A stretch of 64,000 nt of DNA. Origin: Lineus longissimus (lineage: Eukaryota; Nemertea; Pilidiophora; Heteronemertea; Lineidae). Shown here piece by piece: positions 49,101 through 61,100 of the stretch. Every line of letters starts with the position of its first letter. The stretch's first letter is position 1. A program made the translations under genes and the position numbers. The notes beneath the pieces are model-generated. The model did no database searches, was not told the DNA's origin, and worked only from the letters and a program-made list of their open reading frames with translations. The stretch is from assembly GCF_910592395.1 (NCBI RefSeq), contig NC_088312.1, positions 12,956,001-13,020,000 of the forward strand, read 5' to 3'.

Positions 49101-52100
49101 ATTGGCGTATCGGCATATCATCTTGCTACCAAGTTAAGCTCCACAGACGCTGAGAGCCGAGTGGGAATTTCAAAATAACTGACAGCAAATGGAAAAAGTT
49201 GGGGATCAGGACTGATCTGGGCTTTAATTGAGCAGTGACTAAAGTATTTTTGTGAGCAGGAGTTGGTTGACTCAGCCACACCAATCCATCAATTACTCTG
49301 GCAGTTTTAACTTTTTAAGGGAAGTCATGACAATATCATTCTCGCAAGAAGAAGTGATGGGGCATTTACTTTTTAGGCGAACAAAATGAGACTTGATGAC
49401 TGGTGGTTTGGTTATTAGAAACTCAGTGGACTCACAGTCTCAATTGTTTTTCTTGCCAAACTCGGGGAAATTGCTTCACTTGTAATATTGGGCAAGTGGT
49501 TTTTACTGGTACCTGTGCAAGGGCAGGCAAAACTCTGTCCAGTCAAGAAATGTCGGTAGCCTGTGATGGACTCTACTTTTGGTTAAAGACAAAGTCAGCA
49601 TCCCCAGTGACGTGGTACACTCAAATTTAAAGGGTTTGGGCAATAAACCAGACAATGTCCTATCCTGGTATGACTACCATTTTTGCCCAGCCACATCACT
49701 TACTATAGGCAGGTCGTGGTGCCTTGTGACTTTGCGATGCAATCTACAACATCACTCGATCATTGATTGCATCATGCATTTGCTAATATTACACCAGAAA
49801 GTCATGTCATTGCAATTTCGTGCTATGGAAGGGAGCTTCTTTGATGTACCGGACCGCAAAATCGGTGGGTCGTAGCAAACTAATTTACCAAAAGGAGAGT
49901 GGCCACATGTAGGTATAGAGTTGTGATATTGCGACAAGGTCTGACTGAGAATCAGAATTTGCCTTGTTCCAACTCTCATTACCTTCGAAATGTATGATGA
50001 TGATGTTCAGCTAGAAATTGCTGTTGACCTTAGCACTTCTAACCTTTTGAATGTGGGCCGGTACATCAAGACTGCTGAGCCTTCCTCTTGGACATGCTGT
50101 AACCTTTTCCATTTCCTTTAATACGGGAAAGACCAAAAGAATTGAACTTTTGAAATTGAATCAATTGTAATTTATCAGAGAGTGTTTCTATTGTGCATGA
50201 GAAGTCAATATCGAGCTGGGCGAATGACATTTTGTTTGTCAGATTGGAATAACTTGCAACCTCATCCATCAATCACGATCGTCGCCCATCGACATTTGAG
50301 ACAGCTCAGAAGCCCTGGCTCGGGCGAATCATGGCATATATCAGCAAACTCTCAATGGCTTCTTGCCGATGCTCATCCAATTCGTTCAATTGACCAATGA
50401 TTCGCATCGAAATTACATCGAGTTAAACGAAATATTGCCAGAACAGTAAACAGTTATTAAATGTCAAATCGTAACGAATGCTAATGTAGTTCTGTTGCTA
50501 TATAGATCGCTGCTAGCATAGTGAACTATAAAGTGGATTTGTATGCGTTTGAACTGAGACGGTGCCTGTTTTATTTTTGAAATGGTGACCTTTAAACATG
50601 AGTTAAAAGGACAAATGTTTTATATTCAAAGGTCATGTTACGGATATGGCAAATTGCATTTCGTCATACCATTCTGTGTTATAAAGATGATGCTAGTCAT
50701 GAAAAATTGCACAGATAGAAACTTGTCTGGTGGTTAAGTTATCAGTCTCCTTACTTAGACATTGTATGGGTTTTGACACCTCACACGGCATACACATTAC
50801 TTGTGGCCTTGGTCAAGCACTTTTCTTTTGTTGGCACTTGTGTTGCAGGAAATTGTCTCACGATATGCTTTGGGTCGAATGATTCTATCATGGCTTCACC
50901 ATTGTAGTGTTGAGACTGTTGGGTCTCTGTACCATACCTTGGGGCAGCGGTAGCGCAGTAGAAGAGAGTCAGCCTCGTGATCAAGAGGTCGTGGGTTCGA
51001 CTCCTGGCTGAGTGACTGTTTGGTTCCCCTACTCGTCAGGTGAGTCCAAATCACAATTGACATCCGTCCTGCTTCGTATCAGTGACGCGCGAGTTGCGCT
51101 CCAATGACGCACCAGTGACACACTTATCTCTCTATGTTCCGCGTATATTACGTGTGGCATACGCACGACCTACAAATTCAGTGCCTGCCATTAGAAAAAT
51201 CCACGGGCACCATCAGTCACTCCCGCAACCCTTTCCACGGGCACTATTTTTTTCACTCCCGCCAGCTGTCTAGCGGGCGGGCCATGCCAGTAAACAGGCG
51301 CGATCACGCCCGTGCCCGTGATCACGCCTGCGCCCGCAAACTACTGCCAGGAAACAGCCGCGGTCATGCCTGCGCCCGCATGAGACACTTGTAAACAATT
51401 CCAGAGTAAAAAAATTTCTGGGCAAGTCGCAGGACTAAGTCATGCTGCCCGTCGGGCATGGCAATTTATTACATTATGAACAAGGAATTTAGACAAAAAC
51501 TAGTTTTATCTGCTATGCACTTTTTGCAGCCAACTCCCGGCGAAAAAACATTCTCAAAACGCCTACAATCCACTTTATAATACTTAGTTTCATCCTGATT
51601 CGATATGCGATTACCGCGCACTGCAGCAACCACCAACTATAGCGAAGTGTACAGCCTGGCGTGTGCCCAGCGCTAAAAGGCATAATTACCGCGTTGAGTG
51701 AGACTCTAGATTTCCGCGAAATGGAACTCTGGATACCGGGAAGTGAATCACGATCGTGCTGGGAAACGGCGGGCGTTATCGCGCCGGTGTTTTTTTATGA
51801 CGGGCGGCACGCGCCCCTCAAGTGTCCGGCGGGCGTTATGGATAGCGCTCGTGCGGAGTAGTTTACAAGCATTTGCGGGCGTGATCGCGCCAGTTTCCTG
51901 GCATGAACTGCAAATTGGGTGGCGCGCCAATGACAAGATGTACGGGATGTCATTTGTGATTAGGACTGTAGGTGTCCTCAGCCCTCAGTCCTTTTTACTC
52001 CTGAGATGAAAATTATCAGGGACACTTTGTTGCTATTGTCAACCACTAAATTTTCGTCGTCGTCTTATTTGCCCGGATTTTTGCAAGTAACCAAGATTGG

Positions 52101-55100
52101 TGCATATTTGGTAGAAAAAACGGAGGAATTGAATCTTCTGCCATAGCGGAACTTGTGGGTAAAAAAATTCCAAGAAATATTTACAAATGGAAAAAATTAA
52201 GTGGGCGCAAAAATGTGACCCTTTGCAGTATTGTAGTACATTAGCATCATATTATAATATCATGCATTTTGCACTTCATTCTTGGTGGCTTTGTCTTCGA
52301 GTCTGCTCCTATCCTGATGTGTGGTGTCGCAGACAATCGGCGTAATCTTTGAAGCCATCCTGACGAATATTAGCCAAATTCGCTGAGCGAAAAGACTCCA
52401 ACTCGCTGCTTGCTAACATGCCCTCAGCAGTGTGCTTGAACCTTTTATCCGAGACATGGCTACTGCCCACGATGCTCACGCTAATCGCGAGATTAGGCTC
52501 ATCACCGTGAGTGACTCTGACAATCAACGAGTATTTTTCCCGCCTTGAGTCACATCAGCCGGTCGGTCGCAAGATGTCCCTGGGTATCTGTGCAAGGTGC
52601 CACCTATCATTATCCAAATTAATTCTAGCTCGTTGAGAAGGGTTTTTTTCTCGCGGAAATCTTTCTGATCTCCGATATATCCTGGCTATACAATGCGACT
52701 GCACTCTCCTCCGCCAAGTTAATTGCCCCGCCCTTTTGAAAATGTTTCATTGGCCGATGGCTCATATGGTAAATGTTATCATGTCAACTTTTTGCGATAG
52801 ATCTTGAAATATTATTTTCTTCTAAAACTTTTCCCCTCAAGTATATTTTGCGCAATGTGATAGATCAAAACACTTTGCTTGGAAGATGTTTGTCAATGTT
52901 ACTTGTTTCCCCATCTTTTTTCTGCTACCACCTGGGTTAATCAGCACTTTGCCCGGTACAAAATACTGGTAAACATTTTTTTCCAGCATATAATAATAAC
53001 AGTACCCACAAGATCTTTAAAAAACACATGAAAACATGTATACATATGTGGGCATAACCTCATCTAACCGTATCATCCCTTCCTTCTCTAGCCTGTCATG
53101 TATCCCCCTCCATGTATCCTCATCCTTCTTGTATTTCTTAAGTTCCTTTTTTTTACCTCTCTGTTTTTTTCAACAATTGATTAGCTTATGTTATTTTGCT
53201 CATATAAATGCTGGCCTTATGCTTAGAATAGGCTTGGGTGTGTATGGCTGCAAATCCACTGACAGTTTTCTTGCGATGTATCCATGAACTGTTTCCTTGA
53301 GAAATTGTGGCATTTTTATCATTTTCTCCATTTAATGTCCCCTGGTGCAACAAATGGGAACGCCCAATTGGCCAAATGGTTTATTTTGTGTGTGGTGCGT
53401 CACAATGTCACAAGCAAACAAGTAGAAATGACACAAGCAAACAGTCCATAGATATGCAGCCTCAGGTGCTTTGTTTTGGACCATGATTTGGGAAGTTTGA
53501 AAACTTACAGAATGGCTTATGCTATCATTTTAAATCTGCATGTCTTATTTGATCTGTTTAAGATAAGTACCTTAAAAAACCTCTAACAATAGGGTTAATC
53601 ATATAACTCTTAGTTGGATTCATACATGCATGTACTTTTTAATGCAAGGATCGATCAGCTCCACGCAAACAAGTTATTTTTGATGCTGCAACGTGTGACA
53701 GTTATCACTGCGATAAGGGTCTTCGGATAAAACCAGCAATCGCTGGGTTTGATTAAGATTGCAGGTGGCAGCAATCACAATGCTTGTAGCATGGAACTGT
53801 GACGACCATTTCAAAGAACAAATGAGAATTGCAAGTCACAGGGACAAAAAAATTGTATGTCACGGTTGACTTTTATTGAGCTCCTTTAAACTTTTAATAT
53901 CCTGGTCAGATGACCAGTAAAGGTATGTAAAATCATTTTCATATCTCTCTTTCAGGAGAGGGTTGTTGGCTGTATATATCTCCACAATTGTAAGTATTTG
54001 CCCTTTGAAAACATCAAGAGCGAGACCATTGACAATATACTTTAGTGCAGTTGGGTTGACCTCCTAGTGAAACTATCATCAAATGTGACACTGCTTGTTT
54101 GATCAAAACAAAGCACACGCACTATGATATCCGCAAAATAAAGGGCCTTCTGAGCATCTTGTTAGAAAATGGGGTGATCCCTTTTCGATTTATTCTATTC
54201 TAAGGTCATTATTTGTCAGTCCTATGGGTGTCTTACAGTACATGGTAGATACCATTAGTGAACACCACTTTCTTCCTGCATTGGGTTACTAGAAATAAAA
54301 TAACATCCATGATACAGTAACTCTGTCTCCAGCAAATCATGACAGCAAATATCGATTCATAAAACCGGCCCAATCATGATTTTAATTTTTCAGGCCACAG
54401 AGATGATAATCAACATGCTCATGTACCGTAAAATCCTTCCACCAGTCAAAAATGCAGAGGTGAGTATATCCTGTCTTTTGGTTCAGAATACTGACGACTT
54501 TCAACTACCAAATATTTGGGCTCTTTTAAATACAGTAAAACAGTGGTCAGGGCCTGGCTCTTGACATAGAACACACACCTTTAATCAAGCCAAGGTACAG
54601 TGCAAATCACAAGTGACATCCCTAAAACTGTGTCAGTAGCGAGGTAGTGGTTTGCAAGTGACGTATTACCCAGCGTGTAGGTTGCCCGTAAGACGCATCT
54701 AATGTAAGTGCAGCCTTCGCAAAAAACAGAGTGACACGCGCACGTTGCGGGTAACTGATGTGAAGTAGAAGGGATGATTTGTACTGTACTAGGCTGTAGG
54801 AAAGTCCTACATGCATGGTATTGTTTATAGACATTGCTAGGGTATGAATCAATTGTTAACAAGACTTTCCCATCAGTCCCCTGATTGTTTAACCTCGGGT
54901 GGATAATGGAAAATGCCCGTTCGATACATTATACATTCTCATACTTGTCACTGCTACCGGACTCACAGATCTACCAGTTGCTACCAGTTGCTCCTTGGAT
55001 GATAACAAAACATTGTAATGTTGTTGAAGACTTACTCCGTTGTTCAGCAAGATTTGAATATTGAACTTGAATTTGAAATACACGTATGTAACTTTGTAAA

Positions 55101-58100
55101 TAGGTGCTGAAAATAAATTTCAACATTGCCGTTGATATAAAATTACTTTTCCAAGTTTCAGCGAATTTGCAATTTCTGAGCACCAACCTCTTTAAACCTA
55201 TGCGATAGTCAATTCAATGTGACAGTATTTAAAAAACAGCCTAAAATGGCTTGGAAAATTTGTCAGTATTTGGTGTTAAATGTCTCATTCATAGCGAAAT
55301 GATGTCAGAAAGGAGTATTTTCAGATATCAGACATAAAAGTTTCAGATAAAATGCTACATTTTGTTCAACTACCATGTTTTCTGTGTGAAATCACAAAAA
55401 TCGGTTTGGCACTTCCCCTGGAATAGACTATAGACTATGGAGACCCTAGCCACGAGACCGCAGAGACTCTCTACAGACATATGTTGCAAAGTGGCTGGTC
55501 AGCTAGAATATGGTAGGCGGGCAGGAAGAAAAGAATGCCAATTGATGGCTGGGGGATACAACAAATGTAAATCGTGAGGTCTCATCTTCCCCGTCATCAC
55601 GCAGAGCGTAAAAAAAATCCTGATTGATAACTCATGCAGATCGGGTTTCCGAAGAAAAAAATGATGGAACATTACGTGAAGGTCAGCTCATGTGGAATCT
55701 GACTTGATGAAGCTAATCGGATCGTGTTGTATTGTGTTGATAAAGTTTCAATCATTGACCTGTGATCCATGGACGATGTCGGAACAAAACGGGTGGCTGA
55801 GAAAAGTAGAGGATTGTGTGACCCCAAATTGATGAGCAACTTTTGTGTGAAGAGGTCAGGAGTTGTGGAACCATGCTGATATTGATCTCAACTGTAGGTG
55901 GCGTTGTTTAAGGAATTGGCATGCAACCGGTATTTTTTTTAAGTGAGTATGAATAAAACTGTTGGAGTCCTCACTAAGGAAATCCACAATAAGAATTTCT
56001 GAATAGAACAATCTGTGAGATCACGAGTTCAGCAGATCAATATCTGACTTCATTTTCTATAACGCATCAGGAAAAAAGAAGGCACTGGTACCTTTTTGTG
56101 GACATTGAAAAAGCAAAGGCAGACTTAAAAGGCTGGTCGTGCAAACTTCACTTTTAAGACAATGGAAGTTGCGAGAATTGGTAAAGACCTGCAGCCAGCA
56201 GCTGATTTTGTTGTGGTGCATGGTTATGACGGTTACGAAAATCTGAACACAGAAGAAGAACAAGTACATAGCACTTAGACTAAGGTCAAAGGTCCCAGTG
56301 CCTTGCTAATGAATCACAATTGACACTGCATTATCACATGCTTACCACAGAAGAGAGTCGGCCAGATGGTTGAAAATTGCCAAGTATTAGCGGACAGTTC
56401 TCATAATACTCCTGGAAGGATGATGTTGAAGAAATTCCAACAAAACAGAGATGATATTTGCTCCCAAATGCTTGACAGGTGTAAGTGAGCGAGGCCTGTT
56501 CGCTAAATAAACCTGTCAATCATGATGCATCAATTATCCTCTACTGGCCTAATTGCCAGGTATTGCATGGCCCATCATTGGAGTTGGCATCCTTCTTAAA
56601 TCGCATTCTGAGCTGTTCGGTCTTTTTATTACCTTCTGAACGGTATGAAGATGTAATCTTTTTAGGGGGTTTGTGGCATCGGAAGCGCTCAGTTTCTCAA
56701 TGAGCCAGATTAGTAAGTGCCTGAGTGATAGGTTGGCTCATCTTCAACCTCATCAACTCACCATGTCAAACAAAAATGTGAGAGAGGATGCAGTCTAAAC
56801 AACTTACTCCAGCCTACATGTACTCTCCCCAACATTAAATGCCAGCAACAAATGTATGATAGTGTTTCTCTTGGCAGGATTATTGTTGGGGTACGTTTTT
56901 TGTGGCGTCGGAAGTTTCAATTTAGACTTTTGAATGTGCTCTACCTACACTATATTTCTAGGTCTAGAATGCGTAAATAGCACCTGGAAAACACGCACAT
57001 ACATGGTGGTCTAAAAGGAAAAAAATTAGATTTTAAAAATTTCCTTTTTTCAAATATGAAAAATATAGTTTGGCGATTTCTATTTTTTCGCAAATTAAGA
57101 TAGATTATTCATGAAATCCATGAAAATAAAACTGTTGTGACGAAAATTGGCGGTCAAAATACAGTATTTATTTTTTGTAATGAACTTCTTCTCAAGGTTC
57201 CTTGAACCCTAAAAAAAGATGCTTTCAATCGAGATTATATACAAATTATTCAGTTTGCAAAAATCTGTTTCATCAGTCAATATTCACCAACTTCTTTTGA
57301 AGAAACGGAGGAAATGTAATCTTCATAAACCTACCAGCGTCGGAGAACCCCATCTTGCAGCTTTGTTGACATGCGGAAGCTGGGCAGCCATGTTGTTTAC
57401 ATGGTAAACATCGGATGATTCTGACTCAATTACACACCTTTGCGCAAGTGGTCAATTAGCTCAGGATGCTGGGTTTTAATTCACAAAAATTAGTATGAAA
57501 TCTCAACTGATAGTCTGGTTCTAATGGACCGGCCAACAGCCAAGGTAATTATTTTCCTGAAGTTTTTAATGGATCTCTGGTGTGTTATACCACTGCTTTG
57601 AACTTAAAACATTTTCTGCTGTAAGTGATAACAGCTAGAGGTTATTGTCACCCATTCAGTCCATTAAAACACATAAACTTAAAATGTTGTCAGTAAAAGA
57701 AATCCATTATTGAAATAGCACCAAAATACAGAGGAAGCACATTTTAATAATCAATGGTGCTCTATCAGATTGTCGTTCAGCAAGCTGAATTCTAGCCGAG
57801 ATTTTTTCAAAAAATGCCAATGTTCAGACCAATATAGTGTATACATTCAGCTCAATTTGTTTAGATTCAAAATCGTTATTGGTTTCACAAAGACATGGTG
57901 TATTCTTTACGAAAAATTTTATCCAGGTTATCGTTGTTCGCATCAAAGTAGATAAAATGTCTTTTGTGTAGCAAAAGAGCAACTTTTCTAATCACATTAT
58001 AAAATGATCAAGCTTCTGCTGTCTCTTTCTGAAGAACAAAGGGAGGTGAAATATTAGAGATAAGATTGAGCTACATGTATCCCATATGTCATAGCTTCCC

Positions 58101-61100
58101 TCAAAGTGTTGCAAGTAGACATTTGATTGAGTCACATTTAGGTTTTTCTAAATGCAATGTCATCTTCTTCTTACATCTCTTGTTGTCTTTTAAGACACAA
58201 GAGATGCTAATAGTTAAATTGTTTCTGCGACTGTTGTCTCTGGCAATATTTGTTTCTGTCTAATATTGTATTCTGTTATTTTCAACAAGAGATAACTGTT
58301 TTATCAAGAGGTACGTTCTGCCTTTGAAACTGTGTTGCAACAGGATTTGGCAGCCATTTTGTGTTTTGGTGGCCATCTTGGATTTGTGGGCAAAATCCAG
58401 TGTGGCCCACCTGAGAAAAAACCTTGCTGGGAAAATGATAATTCTTGGCTGGGACCTTTGTGGCAACGTTACGGCACCAGATTCCTGATATGACTTTCCT
58501 CTGTTCCAGAATATTCCTACTGTCGGAAATGTCCTGTATGGATATGATTGTTGTGGTATCCTAAATTATTGTTTCAACCAGAAATCTGAGGCGGCGGGCA
58601 GAAGAGAGCACAGTCTGAAAAAGGCAGGGTGCAGCGCCCTGCTTCAAATGTCCAATGAATTGGCCAATGATGAAAAAAGGCAGGGCAATAGAAGGAAATT
58701 TCAAAAAGTCAGGGTGCCGCACCCTGCAAAAACTCTTTAGCTGAAACACTATAAATTGAAATTTATAAATGCTACATATAGATCGAGGTGATGTCATCTG
58801 TATCATCTCTGCCTCTAGAAAGAAATAGCAGAGAAAATGTTGTCATATTTGTCGTATTGTGAGTCAACTGTGATGGTACCTGTGTCATGTGTCATAGATG
58901 GCACCTATGTCTTGTGTCTTGAATGGCACAAATATCATGTTGTAGAGATGTCACATTAGTAATGTGTCATGGATGGAACCTGTGTCATGTGTCATGGATG
59001 GCACTTAACGCCGCCTGTCTCATATGTCATAAAGATCACCTGGGTTATGGATGTCATCTGTCTATTGTGTCATGTATGGCACTGAAAGGGTTACACTACA
59101 TTAGAAATATCGCAGAAATAAGTGATGTCATCATTGCATTGAGTCTTATTAAACTGCAGGTGTTATAGGTTAATTACAGAATATTAGCATTGGCATTTTG
59201 AATGGGTTGGCACCTATCAGACTGTAGCAGAAAAGTCATCTTTGGATTTACTTGCAATTTCAATAGAAGAAATGCGCAAGGATTATGCCGTTAGTGACTC
59301 ATGTTAGCCATTTCGCGAACTATAATCCTGCCACCTGTATTCTGTCAATGCCGGGAAATCATATTTTGATTAAATGCAAAGATTAAGAAATTGCAGCGTG
59401 ATCTTTTATTGTGTTTTTCAGCGTAAGTAGATGGATGATTCTGTGTACACTATCTGTATGACTATACACCAATCTTTGGTCTTTTTGATTTGAAACTGTT
59501 GTGACTTGACTCAGTCAACAATATTCCTTCTCTCTTTAATATAGCAGTGCATGAAGAAATGAGCAGTAGGAAAAAAAGATACGTGTTCATGCACGCGTGT
59601 ATACGTTTTGCTCTTGTTACAGTGTGTGATGAAAAAGATGAGTTGCTTTCAGTTGATGCAACTAATCAAGGGGGGAAAGGGTAATACTTGATGACTGTTG
59701 TGTTATCAGGCATGTTGTGATTCCAGAAAAGCAATTTCAGTCGAATCGTGATGTCATCCACTGCTCGTACTGAATCCTGTTAAAATACAGTGGTGTTGCA
59801 AATCTAAAAAGACCCATTTGACCATAAAAAAATAACGATTCTCATCCCTCACACTTCATAATCATTGGGGGTGTGAATGTCCATTACCCTTTTGGTGGTT
59901 TAGTATATTTCGGTCCAGTGGGTCAGTGTTAATGATAAATGTAGCACGAAGTACCGATCTAATAACGTTGTGATGCAATGGAGGTGTTAAAGTGCATTGT
60001 GTTTAGTCATTGCCACGAATGCTGTCGTAGAACATCCTCCTATAGCAGGCCTTTCGATCATTTCTAAAATACACTCACGTAACACCCCCCTTAACAAATA
60101 TAATTTCACTTGATCATTCCTAAAGGGAGTACAGAAATTTCAGCTGAGCGCCAGGCCCCTGGGCCTCTTGTTTCAACACCCAGTAAGCTTGCATTTATTG
60201 GTGTAAAGTCAATAAACAACGACGAATAATGACAAATGGATAAACAATCCTCTCGCTCCATCCTCCTTACGTTTGTTATCAGCAATAACTTTGATATAAT
60301 GCTCGCATTTACTGACATCAGTGATTTCCTTTTTATACGATGCGACTCGGGTTAATCCGGAGTCTTATGCCAAGCCCGCTTACATTGGCTTACATATCCA
60401 TGTTGACAATAATCTCAGAGAAGTTCATATCTGACGAGGCAAAAAAAGGCCGCTAACAACTACAAAGTGCCAACTCAAAGGAACATAATTGAGTAATATA
60501 GGCAGGCGATTTGAAATTTGAATCAAATGATCACTTCAAAGGTCTAAAAGCGAGGTTTAGCCTTTGTGCGGATTTAGCAAGCTGATCTGGCGTCTGGTTA
60601 TTGACAAGGGACAATGTCTGACGATGCTTGCTGCAAACTTCCAACACGATGTCAGGTTACTGGCAGAGTTCATCCTGTTTGTCTCTGATTGCTGCAAGAG
60701 AAGGCAAAAGTGGTGCATTAGTTGATAATATTTCAACGATTCAAGTCTTGAAGGGAGACTATAGGCAGGAACCAGGTAGGTCAGGTTGAGTTGCACAATG
60801 GTGCTGATAGGAGGCTCTCCTATGCACACTCTCCTATCGCTCGGTTCATCAAAAATATTCATGCCGAGTGAGGTGAAGTAATTGCTGAATCAGACACAAT
60901 TGAGTTCTCAAACTGGACATATTGGTCGTCTGACGACTACCAATTTTGACACGCTGGCTATGGCCTACAGTCCTCCTTTATAGGGACTTTTATGTTGGTC
61001 TGATTTGTTGATTTACAGGCAGTTTTGACTCTATGCTGCCTGTACCTATCCAGTGCTTCATAATGAGTATAGACGACTATGTTGGGTATCGTGTGAGAGA

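Noticed and set aside
50943-51017. Functional tRNA gene
   Set aside because: A- and B-boxes are present but the acceptor and D stems do not pair well. The core is shared with another SINE in the window, so it is a SINE head.
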